A DNA stretch of 64,000 bases from Streptomyces sp. LX-29 (GCF_029541745.1 NZ_CP089746.1:6395559-6459558); one strand, 5' to 3'; positions 35,171-44,355 are shown, counted from the stretch's first letter. Program-made: numbers and translations. The notes: generated by a model from the sequence alone, not told the origin.

Positions 35171-36354
35171 TCACCGAACCGGTCGCCGCCCTCGCCGACA
35201 CCCTCGCCGACGACTCCCTGCCGGCCTACGTCTACGACCTGACCCGGCTGGCCGAGCACGCCCGGGCCGTACGGGAGGCGCTGCCGCCCTCCGTCGAGCT
35301 GTACTACGCGGCCAAGGCCAACGCCGCCCCGCAGATCCTGCGCGCCCTCGCCCCGTACGTCTCCGGCTACGAGGTCTCCTCCGGCGGCGAGCTGTCCCAT
35401 GTCCACGGTGCCGTGCCGGAGCTCCCGCTGGCCTTCGGCGGCCCCGGCAAGACCGAGGCCGAGCTGCGCCGGGCGCTCGACGTCGGGGTGCACCGCTTCC
35501 ACGTGGAGAGCGCCTCCGAACTGCGGCTGCTGGCGGAGCTGGCGGCCGATCGCGGACGCGTCGTGGAGGTGCTGCTGCGCGTCAACCTGCCCGCGGGGGA
35601 GGGCGAGCTGGGCGGCGCCGCCCTCGCCATGGGAGGCCGGCCCAGCCCGTTCGGACTGGACCCCGACGGGATCGTCGACTGCCTGCCGCTGCTCGCCGAG
35701 GCCGCCCCGGCGCTGCGGCTGCGCGGCGTCCACGCCCATCTGGCGAGCGGACTGGACGCCGCCGCCCAACTCGCCGTGGCCGCCCGGATCACCGGCTGGG
35801 CGCGGGAGCTGTCCGAGCGGCACGGCCTGGCGCTGACGGAGGTCAACGTCGGCGGCGGCATGGCCGTCGACTACGGCCGGCCCGGGGACCGCTTCGACTG
35901 GGCGGCCTACGGCGCCGGTCTGGCCGAACTGTGTGCCGCGCACCCCGAGCTGACCCTGCGGATCGAGCCGGGCCGCGCGCTGACCGCCTACTGCGGCTGG
36001 TACGTCACCGACGTGCTGGACCTCAAGCACAGCGGCGGCGAGGCGTTCGCGGTGCTGCGCGGCGGCACCCACCACATGCGGACCCCCGCCGCCAAGCAGC
36101 ACGACCACCCCTTCACCGTGCTCCCGCGGGAGGCGTGGTCCCGGCCCTGGCCGCGCCCCGAGGCGCACGACGAGCCGGTGACCCTCGCCGGCCAGCTGTG
36201 CACCCCCAAGGACGTGCTGGCCGGCCGCATCCCGCTGCCCCGGCTGCGCGCCGGCGACCGGGTGGCCTTCGCCCTGGCCGGCGCGTACGCCTGGAACATC
36301 TCGCACCACGACTTCCTGATGCACCCGGCGCCGGGCTTCTACTTCCTCGGCTAG
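35167..36354 (+). CDS. PLP-dependent (fold III) decarboxylase, PvsE/SbnH/LysA-like
   Basis: A 395-aa alanine-racemase-fold decarboxylase of the DAP/Orn/Arg decarboxylase 2 family. The PLP Lys is in LYYAAKANA (about residue 49). The phosphate-binding loop VNVGGGMAVDYG, EPGRALTAYCGWYV, and the cross-subunit active-site Cys (GQLCTPKDVL) are present. In siderophore operons these enzymes decarboxylate an amino acid already bound to citrate (citryl-Ser in vibrioferrin, citryl-Dap in staphyloferrin B). The GTG start 35167 overlaps the preceding stop. This is the last gene of the operon; no MFS exporter or siderophore-binding lipoprotein is included. Confidence 0.9.
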   Translation: MITEPVAALADTLADDSLPAYVYDLTRLAEHARAVREALPPSVELYYAAKANAAPQILRALAPYVSGYEVSSGGELSHVHGAVPELPLAFGGPGKTEAELRRALDVGVHRFHVESASELRLLAELAADRGRVVEVLLRVNLPAGEGELGGAALAMGGRPSPFGLDPDGIVDCLPLLAEAAPALRLRGVHAHLASGLDAAAQLAVAARITGWARELSERHGLALTEVNVGGGMAVDYGRPGDRFDWAAYGAGLAELCAAHPELTLRIEPGRALTAYCGWYVTDVLDLKHSGGEAFAVLRGGTHHMRTPAAKQHDHPFTVLPREAWSRPWPRPEAHDEPVTLAGQLCTPKDVLAGRIPLPRLRAGDRVAFALAGAYAWNISHHDFLMHPAPGFYFLG

Positions 36355-36500
36355 CCCCTCGGGCGGTCCGCCGCACTCGCCCCCTCGGGCCGGTCGCCGG
36401 ACCCGCCCCCTCGGGCCGGCCCTTCCCGCGTCGGTCCTCACCGCCTGGCCGCCCCGCTCCGGCGGCCGCCCCGAACCCGCCGGGGCGGCCGCCCGCGTCA

Positions 36501-36541
36501 GGCCGCCGACCTGCATTCCCCCGTGCCGCAGGTCGGCGGCC
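36501..36541. terminator. Terminator of siderophore operon
   Basis: A perfect 14-bp stem (36501-36514 / 36528-36541) with a 13-nt loop, about 150 nt after the decarboxylase stop. Confidence 0.75.
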
Positions 36542-36600
36542 GCCCTCGGAGCAGACGCTCCACGACGGGCAAGAACGACTTTGCCTCATGGTCCGGGGCT

Positions 36601-36619
36601 AAACCTTGAAGAAACCTTG
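36601..36619 (+). promoter_or_regulatory. SARP/AfsR-type direct repeat upstream of the regulator gene
   Basis: AAACCTTG occurs at 36601-36608 and 36612-36619, an 11-bp period, the arrangement recognised by OmpR-type DNA-binding domains of SARP regulators. It lies 68 nt before the AfsR-like start, suggesting autoregulation. Confidence 0.5.
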
Positions 36620-36686
36620 TGAGTGTGCAGGCGCGTCCTCCACAGGGTGCGAGAGGATCGCGTTGAGCGAAGCGGGAGGGCGCGCG

Positions 36687-39600
36687 ATGGAGTTCCGGAT
36701 CCTCGGCCCGGTGGAGGCGTTCGCCGACGGCGGGCAGGTCGGACTCGGCCATGCCAAACAGCGGAGCGTCCTGGCCGTGCTGCTCCTGGAGGCCAACCGC
36801 GTGGTCTCCGTCGACCAGCTCATCGACCGGGTGTGGAGCGAGGACCCGCCCGGCGCGGTGCGCAACGTGCTGTACGGCTATGTGGCCCGGCTGCGCGCGG
36901 TGTTGCGCACCGGTGGCGCGGAGCGGGCCGGGGTGCGGTTGGCCCGGCGCTCGGGCGGCTACGTCCTGGAGACCGACCCGCAGACCGTCGACGTGCACCG
37001 CTTCCGCGCCCTGGTCGCCGAGGCGAGGAGAGCCGGCGGGGACGACACCCGTGCCGCCGCGCTGCTCCGCGAGGCGCTCGGACTGTGGCGCGGAGAGGCC
37101 CTGGTGGGCCTCTCCGGCGACTGGCTGGACGCCACCCGCGAACAGCTGGGGGCCGAGCACCTCGCCGCGCTGCTGGCCCGCAACGACGTGGAGCTGCGGC
37201 TGGGACACCACGGCGAGCTCCTCGCCGAGCTGCGGGCCCTGGTCACCGCGCACCCCCTGGACGAGCGGGTGGTCCGGCAGTTGATGGTGGCGCTGTACCG
37301 CTGCGAGCGGCAGGCCGAGGCGCTGGAGGCGTACGAGCGCACCCGTGAGCGGCTCGCCGAGGGCCTCGGCGTCGACCCCGGGCCCGAGCTGCGCTCGCTG
37401 CACCAGCGGATCCTCCGCAACGACCTGGCCCCGGCCGGTGCCGCGGTCGCCCCGGCCCCGGCCGCCGTTCGGCCGCGCGAGCCCGGCGGCACCGCCCGGC
37501 TCATCCCCGCCGAACTGCCGCGCATGGTCCCCGGGTTCAGCGGCCGCGCCGCCGATCTGGCCACGCTGGACTCCCTGGCGCGGTGCTACGGGGGCGACGG
37601 CCCCGGCACGCTCGACCCGGGAGCGGTGGTGATCTCCGCCATCGCCGGCACCGCGGGCGTCGGCAAGACGGCGCTGGCCGTCCACTGGGGGCACCGGGTG
37701 CGCGACCGCTTCCCCGACGGCCAGCTCTACGTCGACCTGCGCGGCTTCGACCGCGACCGGGAGCCGCTCAGCCCCCGTGCCGCGCTGGCGCAGCTGCTCT
37801 GCGGCCTCGGGCTGACCTCGCAGGAGATCCCCGCGGACGAGGAGGAGCAGATCCGCCGCTACCGCTCGCTGCTGGTCGACCGTCAGATGCTGATCGTGCT
37901 CGACGACGCGGCCAACGCCGAGCAGGTGCGGCCGCTGCTGCCCGGCGGCCGGTCCTGCTTCGTCGTGGTGACCAGCCGCAACCGGTTGCGCGGACTGGTC
38001 GCCCGGGACGGCGCCCACCCGCTCAGGCTGGACGTCCTCGCCGTCGGCGAGGCGCACGACCTGCTGACGGCGGTGCTCGGCCGGGCCCGGGTGGCCGCCG
38101 AGCCCGACGCGGCGGCCGAGCTGGCGCGGCTGTGCGGCTACCTCCCGCTCGCCCTCCGGGTGGCCGCGGCGCAACTGGTGTGCGAGCCGGACCGGGACAT
38201 CGCCGATCTGGCCGCCGAGCTCGCCGAGGGCAGCCGGCTCGCGGTGCTCGAGCTGGAGGACGACGAGCCCTCGGCGGTCCGCGCCGCCTTCGAGCTGTCC
38301 TACCGCGCGCTCAGCCCCGAGGCCCGGCTGCTGTTCCGCCGGCTCGGGCTGGTGCCCGGGCTGGAGTTCGCCGCGGGCGCCGCGGCCGCCCTGCTGGACG
38401 GCACCGAGCGCGAGGCAGCCCGGCTGCTCCGCCACCTGGCCACCGCCCATCTCATCGAGTCCCACGGCGAGGACCGCTACGGCTTCCACGACCTGCTGCG
38501 CGAATACGCCTGCGAGCTGTGCGCCGCGGTCGAGCGCGAGGAGGACCTGACCGCGGCCCGGGACCGGCTCTACGCCTGGTACCTCCTCGGCGCCGACGCC
38601 GCGGGGGACCTGCTGTACCCGCAGGTCCCCCGGCTGCCGCGACAGGTGCCGGGAGCGGCGGGCTCGGCGGCCCCGGAGGGGACGGCCTCGGCCGGCTCGG
38701 CGGCCCCGGAGAGAACGGCCCCGGGCGGTCCGGCGGGTGCGAGGGGGGCGGCCGCCGCGGGATCGCCCCCGGACGCGGCGGAGGACGCCGGCCGGTCCGG
38801 CCCGTACTTCGCCCCCGACACCCCCGTGCTCGCCATCCCCCCGGTCCGCGACCCCGTCGTCTTCGCCGACGAACGGGAGGCGATCGAATGGCTGGCGGGG
38901 GAGCGTTCCCATCTGCTCGCCGTCGCGGAACGGGCGGCCAAGGAGGGCCCGCACGCGGTCTCCTGGCACCTGGCGGACTCCCTCTTCGCCTACTTCTGGC
39001 TGAGCCTGCCCCGCGACTCCTGGCAGGCCATCTCCCAGGCCGCGATGGACGCGGCGGCGTCCGTCGGGGACCGCAGGGGGGAGGCCGCCATGTGCAGCAA
39101 CGTCGGGGTCGCGCTGCGGGAGGTGGGCCAGGTCGGCGCCGCCGCCTCCTACCTGCGTCGCGCGCTGGAGCTGCACCGCGCGATCGGCTGGCCCATCGGC
39201 GAGGCGCGGGCGCTGGCCGGCCTGGGGCACGTGGCCTGGGAACAGGCCCGGCTCGACGACGCCCTGGCCCACCACTCGCAGGCCGTGGGGATGCTGCGCG
39301 AGCACGGCCAGTGGGGCGGCGAGGCGCTGGCGCTGGTCGGTGTCGGCCTGATCCACCGCGACATGGGCCGGCTCGACCTGGCCATCGAGCACCTGGAGAC
39401 GGCGCTCCAGATCAGCCGGGACTGCGGGGTGCGCTACGAGACCAACCACCTGGACACCCTCGGCATCGCCTACTGGGAGGCGGGTCGGCTCCGGGAGGCG
39501 CTCAAGGTGCTGGACGAGGCGCTGGCCGTCAACGACGCGGTCGGCTACCACAACGGGCGCGCGGTGGCGCTGGTGTTCCGGGGACGGGTGCACGTCGAGC

Positions 39601-40166
39601 TCGGGCGGCACGACGAGGGACGGGCGCAGGGCGAGCGCGCGCTGCGGCTGGCCCTGGACACCGGGCACCGCAGGATCCAGGCCGACGCCCTCAACACCAT
39701 CGGCGAGGCCCATCGCGGCCTGGGGCGCGCCGACCTCGCCGCGGCGGCCCACGCCCGTGCCCTCGCCGCCGCGCGCGCGGCGCAGAACCTGCGCGCGGTC
39801 GCGGACAGCGTGCTCGCGCTCGCCGTCACCGGACGGCTGCTGCGCCGCTACGACGAGGCCGAGACCCGGGTACGCGAAGCCCTGGCCATGGCCCGCCGCA
39901 GCGGCTTCCGGGTCGTCGAGGGCCAGGCGCTCACCGAGAGCGCCGAGCTGCACGCCGCCCTCGGTGAGCACGAACGCGCCCGCGCCGCCGCCGAGGAGGC
40001 GCTCACCGTCCACCGCGAGACCGGTCACCTCCTCGGCGAGGCCCGTACCCTGGCGGCCCTCAGCCGCGCGCTCCGCGCCCTCGGCGACTCCCCGGAGGCG
40101 GATTCCGCCTGGCGGCGGGCCCGCCGGATCGTGGCCGAGACGGGCGCCCGGCAGCTCGACGCCTGA
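36687..40166 (+). CDS. AfsR/SARP-family transcriptional regulator (BTAD + NB-ARC + TPR)
   Basis: A 1159-aa large SARP. Residues 1-95: OmpR-type winged helix (MEFRILGPVEAFADGG ... NRVVSVDQLIDRVW). Residues 95-245: bacterial transcriptional activation domain (VDVHRFRALVAEARRAG, ALYRCERQAEALEAYERTRERL). Residues 310-560: NB-ARC ATPase with Walker A GTAGVGKTAL near 321-330 and Walker B LIVLDDAAN near 401. A Ser/Gly/Pro-rich linker near 655-700 precedes TPR repeats from about 790 to the end. Such regulators activate antibiotic or secondary-metabolite genes and may respond to Ser/Thr kinase phosphorylation and ATP. ATG 36687 has GGGAGGG upstream. Its target could be the adjacent siderophore operon, but only adjacency supports that. 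Confidence 0.93.
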   Translation: MEFRILGPVEAFADGGQVGLGHAKQRSVLAVLLLEANRVVSVDQLIDRVWSEDPPGAVRNVLYGYVARLRAVLRTGGAERAGVRLARRSGGYVLETDPQTVDVHRFRALVAEARRAGGDDTRAAALLREALGLWRGEALVGLSGDWLDATREQLGAEHLAALLARNDVELRLGHHGELLAELRALVTAHPLDERVVRQLMVALYRCERQAEALEAYERTRERLAEGLGVDPGPELRSLHQRILRNDLAPAGAAVAPAPAAVRPREPGGTARLIPAELPRMVPGFSGRAADLATLDSLARCYGGDGPGTLDPGAVVISAIAGTAGVGKTALAVHWGHRVRDRFPDGQLYVDLRGFDRDREPLSPRAALAQLLCGLGLTSQEIPADEEEQIRRYRSLLVDRQMLIVLDDAANAEQVRPLLPGGRSCFVVVTSRNRLRGLVARDGAHPLRLDVLAVGEAHDLLTAVLGRARVAAEPDAAAELARLCGYLPLALRVAAAQLVCEPDRDIADLAAELAEGSRLAVLELEDDEPSAVRAAFELSYRALSPEARLLFRRLGLVPGLEFAAGAAAALLDGTEREAARLLRHLATAHLIESHGEDRYGFHDLLREYACELCAAVEREEDLTAARDRLYAWYLLGADAAGDLLYPQVPRLPRQVPGAAGSAAPEGTASAGSAAPERTAPGGPAGARGAAAAGSPPDAAEDAGRSGPYFAPDTPVLAIPPVRDPVVFADEREAIEWLAGERSHLLAVAERAAKEGPHAVSWHLADSLFAYFWLSLPRDSWQAISQAAMDAAASVGDRRGEAAMCSNVGVALREVGQVGAAASYLRRALELHRAIGWPIGEARALAGLGHVAWEQARLDDALAHHSQAVGMLREHGQWGGEALALVGVGLIHRDMGRLDLAIEHLETALQISRDCGVRYETNHLDTLGIAYWEAGRLREALKVLDEALAVNDAVGYHNGRAVALVFRGRVHVELGRHDEGRAQGERALRLALDTGHRRIQADALNTIGEAHRGLGRADLAAAAHARALAAARAAQNLRAVADSVLALAVTGRLLRRYDEAETRVREALAMARRSGFRVVEGQALTESAELHAALGEHERARAAAEEALTVHRETGHLLGEARTLAALSRALRALGDSPEADSAWRRARRIVAETGARQLDA

Positions 40167-40275
40167 GAGCCCCGAAGGGGGAACTTCCCGGCTCCGTCGC
40201 GCGTTGCGGCGGACGACCTGTTCGTTTGATATGTGACACGACGGTGGCGCCGTCGTCGGGAGAAGTGAGCAACCC

Positions 40276-40797
40276 ATGGCCATGGTGGGCCTGTTCTGGA
40301 TCGTCGAGGGCGACGTGTACGTGGGCGCGAAGCCGTCCGGTCTGGCTCCCGGGGTGCGCCTGACCCCCGAGGGCGTGGTGGCCCTCGGCGACGGACAGGA
40401 CGGCCTCTACCTGTGGGAGGACGTGAACGCCCTGACGGTGGACGGCGTCCCCGTGAAGTCCCTGAAGCGGCAGGCCGGCGCGGTCAAGGACCTGGTCCTG
40501 GGCACGGTGATGAGCCTGACGCTGTCCGTGGACATGGGGGGCGAGGCCCCGCCGTTGATGACGGTGTCCGTGGGAACACCCGACGGCGACCACGAGTTGG
40601 CCGCCTACGTGGCCGCGGCCAACGGCTACTCCCCGACGGAGGTCGACCTGTCCCGCGCCCTCCTGGCCCGCCTCACGGAGGGCGCCGCGACGATGGCGAC
40701 GACGCTGGCGGCGATGTCGGAGTGGGGCCGCGCCTGGGAGGGAGGCACGCCCCGGGCGGCGGAGCGGGAGGCGCTGTTGCGGGAGTGGGTGGGCTAG
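40276..40797 (+). CDS. Hypothetical protein, 173 aa
   Basis: Unrecognised. It starts MAMVGLFWIVEGDVYVGAKPSG and reads as a mixed alpha/beta cytoplasmic protein: a short beta-rich first half (VVALGDGQDGLYLWEDVNALTVDGVPV) and a helical second half (DLSRALLARLTEGAATMATTLAAMSEW). No signal peptide, no TM segment and no cysteines. A hairpin-like repeat (ACGACGG/CCGTCGT, 40238-40256) sits in the 109-bp gap after the AfsR-like gene, which makes an independent transcript likely. Confidence 0.7.
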   Translation: MAMVGLFWIVEGDVYVGAKPSGLAPGVRLTPEGVVALGDGQDGLYLWEDVNALTVDGVPVKSLKRQAGAVKDLVLGTVMSLTLSVDMGGEAPPLMTVSVGTPDGDHELAAYVAAANGYSPTEVDLSRALLARLTEGAATMATTLAAMSEWGRAWEGGTPRAAEREALLREWVG

Positions 40798-40924
40798 CGT
40801 CCCCGATCGCGCCCTGCTGGACCAACGGTCCTCGGACCGGGGCCCCGGGCGCGCGGGGCGGCGCACACCGCGGCCCGGGGCGGGAGACGCGGGTTCCAGG
40901 GGAGCGGGGCCGGCGGGCCCCTCG

Positions 40925-41854
40925 TCAGCCCGCCAGCTCCCGTACGTACCGCCACTCGGTGGCCGCGAGCTGGTAGCCGAACCACCGGTTGATGGCGAGC
41001 ATGGGCGCGTTCTCACCGTCGTTGCCGGTGAAGGCGAGCGCACAGCCGGCGGCGCGGGCGCGGCGGAGGGAGTCGTGCTTGGCCAGCTTGGCGAGCCCGC
41101 GGCCCCGGAAGGCGCGCAGGGTGCCGGTCATGCCGGACCAGTAGCGGCCGTGGCCGTCGGTGTGGGCGACGCTGTAGGCGGCGACGGCGCCGTCGACCAG
41201 GGCGACGGAGGTCAGTTCGCGGTCGAGGGCGGGGTGTTCCCAGGTGTGGGCGAGCCACTGCGCGTAGGGGACCGGTCGTTCGGACACGTCGCCCGGCTCG
41301 TCGGCGGTGCAGGCGATGTCCGCCTCGTACAGCGGCCGCGGGTCGGCGGCGAAGTCGGCCGCGGTGCGCAGCTCGACGCCCGGGGCCCCGGCCGCCTCCG
41401 GAAGCGGGGGCAGCGGCGTTCGGGCCAGGTCGAGGCGTTGGACGCGGGAGGAGCGGCCGCGCGCGTAGCCGCGGCGCTCGGCGAAGGTGACCGCGTGGCG
41501 CTCGTCCAGCGTCCAGACGAAGACCTTCGCGGCGCCGAGCCCGGCCAGGTACTCCTCGGCGGCGGTCACCAGCGCCGAGCCCGCGCCGCGGCCGCGCTCC
41601 TCGGCGTGCACGGTGGTGTCGGCGTAGGCCAGCCCCGGCTCCTCGCTGTCGGAGTAGAGCCCGGTCTCGGTCGATCCGACCACGCGCCCGTCCCGCTCGA
41701 CCACCAGCAGCCGGTGGTGCCGCGCCGCGGGCGCACGGGCCACCTCCCAGGCGATCGTCCGCGCGGTGGTCACCAGATAGGGGAAGGCGGAGCGTCGCGC
41801 CGCGGCGACGGACTCGGCGTCCGAGGGGCGGAATTCACGCACGTTCAGCGTCAT
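40925..41854 (-). CDS. Tandem-GNAT N-acetyltransferase
   Basis: A 309-aa protein with two GNAT folds. The first (residues 1-150) has the acetyl-CoA motif VHAEERGRGAGSALV; the second (residues 160-309) has the weaker TLRAFRGRGLAKLAKHDSL. This two-domain plan is seen in MshD-like and other actinobacterial acetyltransferases, but no mycothiol genes are adjacent, so the acceptor is unknown. The gene faces the hypothetical at 40276 and is divergent from asnB across 197 bp. Confidence 0.88.
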   Translation of the reverse strand: MTLNVREFRPSDAESVAAARRSAFPYLVTTARTIAWEVARAPAARHHRLLVVERDGRVVGSTETGLYSDSEEPGLAYADTTVHAEERGRGAGSALVTAAEEYLAGLGAAKVFVWTLDERHAVTFAERRGYARGRSSRVQRLDLARTPLPPLPEAAGAPGVELRTAADFAADPRPLYEADIACTADEPGDVSERPVPYAQWLAHTWEHPALDRELTSVALVDGAVAAYSVAHTDGHGRYWSGMTGTLRAFRGRGLAKLAKHDSLRRARAAGCALAFTGNDGENAPMLAINRWFGYQLAATEWRYVRELAG

Positions 41855-42051
41855 GGAGCCGCAGGCTACGCGCAGTTCGGGGCGGCGGCGCGGGATTTTC
41901 GAGGGGCCCGGTGATGGCCGGAAGATTTCGATTGCCCCAGGCTATAGATGCTGTATGCACGTAAATGCGCGTACGGTGATCGCCGCGGCTCGTCGCCGGG
42001 CGCGACGAGCCCACGGGACCCCTGTCCACCGGAGCTGAGGAGGGCCGCGAC

Positions 42052-43902
42052 ATGTGCGGAATCACCGGATGGATCGCCTACGAACAGGACCTGAGCCGCG
42101 AACGCGGCACCCTCGACGCGATGACCGCCACCATGACCTGCCGCGGCCCGGACGCGGGCGGCGTCTGGCTGGACACCCATGCCGCCCTCGGCCACCGTCG
42201 GCTGGCGGTGATAGACATCGAGGGCGGCGCCCAGCCGATGACCGTCGCCCGCGGCGGCGAGACGGCGCTCGTCATCACCTACAGCGGCGAGGTCTACAAC
42301 CACCGCGAACTGCGAGCCGAACTCGAGTCGCGCGGCCACGTCTTCCGCACCCGCAGCGACACCGAGGTGGTGCTCCACGCCTACCTGGAGTGGGGCGCGG
42401 ACTTCACCAGCCGGCTCAACGGCATGTACGCCTTCGCGCTGTGGGACCCACGCGAGGAGGAACTCCTCCTGGTCCGCGACCGCATGGGCATCAAGCCGCT
42501 CTACTACCACCCGACGGCGGACGGCGTGCTCTTCGGCTCCGAGCCCAAGGCGCTCCTCGCCCACCCGGCCGTGCGCCCCGCCGTCGACACCGAGGGCCTC
42601 GCCGAGCTCCTCGCCTTCACCAAGACCCCCGGCCACGCCGTCTACAAGGGCATGTACGAGGTGCGGCCCGGGCACACCGTGCGGGTCCGCCGCCAGGGCC
42701 TGACCGTCCACCGCTACTGGGCCCTGGAGGCCGCGGACCACACCGACGACCTCGACACCACCGTGCGCCGGGTGCGCGAACTGCTCGACGACATCGTCGC
42801 CCGCCAACTGATCGCGGACGTCCCGCTGTGCACCCTGCTCTCGGGCGGCCTGGACTCCTCGGCCATCACCGCGCTCGCCGCCGGCCGGCTGGCCGCCGAG
42901 GGGCGCGGACCGGTGCGCTCCTTCTCCGTGGACTTCCTCGGCCACGCCGAGCACTTCCGCCCGGACGACCTCCGCGCCACCCCCGACGGGCCCTACGCCC
43001 ACGCCCTCGCCGAGCATGTGCGCTCCGACCACCGCGACATCGTGCTGGACACCACCACCCTGCTGGACCCCGACCACCGCGCCGCCGTCCTCTCCTCCCG
43101 CGACCTCCCGGTCGGCTTCGGCGACGGCGACACCTCCCTCTACCTGCTCTTCAAGGCCATTCGCGAACAGTCGACCGTCGCCCTGTCCGGCGAGTCCGCC
43201 GACGAGGTCTTCGGCGGCTACCGCTCCTTCCACGACCCCAAGACCGTGTGGGCCGACACCTTCCCCTGGATCGCCGACGGCGTGGACGCCGCCTTCGCCG
43301 GCGGCGGCGGAACCCGACAGGCGCTCCTGGACCGCGGGCTGCTGGCCAAGCTCGACCTCACCGGCTACCGGGACGACCGCTACCGCGAGGCGCTCGCCGA
43401 GGTGCCCCACCGCGCGGGCGAGACCCGCCTGGAACGGCGCATGCGGGAGATCTGCTACCTCCACCTGACCCGCTTCGTCCAGGTGCTGCTGGACCGCAAG
43501 GACCGCGCCAGCATGGCCGTCGGGCTGGAGGTGCGGGTGCCGTTCTGCGACCACCGGCTGGTCGGTTACGTCTTCAACACGCCCTGGGCGATGAAGACCT
43601 TCGACGGCCGCGAGAAGTCGCTGCTGCGGGCCGCCACCCGCGATGTGCTGCCGGCGGCCGTCGCCGACCGGGTCAAGAGCCCCTACCCGTCCACCCAGGA
43701 CCCGCGCTACGCGCTCGCCCTGCGCGACGAGCTGCGACGACTGCTCGCCGACCCGGACGCGCCGGTGCGCCCGCTGCTCGACGCCGGGGCGCTCGCCGAG
43801 GCCCAGGCGGATCCCACCGGCGGCGGCTTCCGGGCCGGCACCGAACTCGTCCTCGCCCTCGACGCCTGGCTGCGTCAGTACCGGACCGCGCTCGAGCTAT
43901 AG
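42052..43902 (+). CDS. asnB: Asparagine synthetase (glutamine-hydrolysing)
   Basis: A 616-aa cytoplasmic class II amidotransferase making Asn from Asp, Gln and ATP. It begins MCGITGW, where Cys2 becomes the N-terminal glutaminase nucleophile, and runs through GHRRLAVIDIEGGAQPM, ITYSGEVYNH and DRMGIKPLYY. The ATP PP-loop is LLSGGLDSSAI (near residue 264), and LSGESADEVFGGY follows. ATG 42052 has GGAGGG upstream. Some AsnB homologues modify cell-wall peptides or secondary metabolites, but this one has the normal motifs. A TATAG/TATGC-containing AT-rich stretch at 41930-41960 is the likely promoter. Confidence 0.94.
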   Translation: MCGITGWIAYEQDLSRERGTLDAMTATMTCRGPDAGGVWLDTHAALGHRRLAVIDIEGGAQPMTVARGGETALVITYSGEVYNHRELRAELESRGHVFRTRSDTEVVLHAYLEWGADFTSRLNGMYAFALWDPREEELLLVRDRMGIKPLYYHPTADGVLFGSEPKALLAHPAVRPAVDTEGLAELLAFTKTPGHAVYKGMYEVRPGHTVRVRRQGLTVHRYWALEAADHTDDLDTTVRRVRELLDDIVARQLIADVPLCTLLSGGLDSSAITALAAGRLAAEGRGPVRSFSVDFLGHAEHFRPDDLRATPDGPYAHALAEHVRSDHRDIVLDTTTLLDPDHRAAVLSSRDLPVGFGDGDTSLYLLFKAIREQSTVALSGESADEVFGGYRSFHDPKTVWADTFPWIADGVDAAFAGGGGTRQALLDRGLLAKLDLTGYRDDRYREALAEVPHRAGETRLERRMREICYLHLTRFVQVLLDRKDRASMAVGLEVRVPFCDHRLVGYVFNTPWAMKTFDGREKSLLRAATRDVLPAAVADRVKSPYPSTQDPRYALALRDELRRLLADPDAPVRPLLDAGALAEAQADPTGGGFRAGTELVLALDAWLRQYRTALEL

Positions 43903-43947
43903 CAGACAATGGGTGCGACAAAGTCGTCTCACCCTGGGAGTCCCACC

Positions 43948-44325
43948 GTGGCCCTACGGATCTCCGTCGACCCCGAGTCCGCGACCGCCCCGTTCGAGCA
44001 GCTCCGCGCGCAGATCGCCGAGCAGGCACGGGCCGGCGTCCTCCCCGTGGGCTACAAGCTCCCGACCGTACGCGGCTTCGCCGAGGAACTCGGCCTCGCC
44101 GCGAACACCGTCGCCAAGGCGTACCGCGCCCTGGAGGCGGACGGCGTCATCGAGACCCGCGGCCGCAACGGCACCTTCGTGGCGGCCGCGGGCGACGCCG
44201 CCCGGCGCGAGGCCGCCGCCGCGGCCGCCGGCTACGCCCAGCGGGCCCGGCGGCTCGGCCTGGACCGAGCCGCCGCGCAAGCCGCCGTCGAGGACGCCCT
44301 GCGAGCCGCCTACGGAGAGGAGTGA
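43948..44325 (+). CDS. Small GntR-family regulator (YtrA-type)
   Basis: A 125-aa protein carrying only the GntR winged helix (VDPESATAPFEQLRAQIAEQ ... LPTVRGFAEELGLAANTVAKAYRALEADGVIETRGRNGTFV) and a short helical, Ala-rich C-terminus for dimerisation, the YtrA subfamily plan. YtrA members usually regulate a neighbouring transporter; none is adjacent here. I chose GTG 43948, 8 nt after GGGAG; ATG 43909 lacks a ribosome-binding site. It lies 46 nt after asnB and 31 nt before the DDAH gene, so the three probably form one operon. Confidence 0.88.
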   Translation: MALRISVDPESATAPFEQLRAQIAEQARAGVLPVGYKLPTVRGFAEELGLAANTVAKAYRALEADGVIETRGRNGTFVAAAGDAARREAAAAAAGYAQRARRLGLDRAAAQAAVEDALRAAYGEE

Positions 44326-44355
44326 ATACGCCCATCGGGCTACCATCCTGAACCC

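Larger units (their letters stand above)
36355..36686. other. Spacer between siderophore operon and AfsR-like gene
   Basis: A 332-bp region holding three direct repeats of (c)cccctcgggc(c)gg with a 25-26-nt period at 36355-36420, a terminator at 36501-36541 and an 11-bp-period repeat at 36601-36619. Confidence 0.5.

Noticed and set aside
30137-36354. Aerobactin or desferrioxamine operon
   Set aside because: The lysine/cadaverine N-hydroxylase and acyltransferase genes required by both are absent.
36498-40283. 1261-residue minus-strand ORF opposite the AfsR-like gene
   Set aside because: It is the antisense of a gene with clear BTAD, NB-ARC and TPR content; composition is typical of a G+C shadow.
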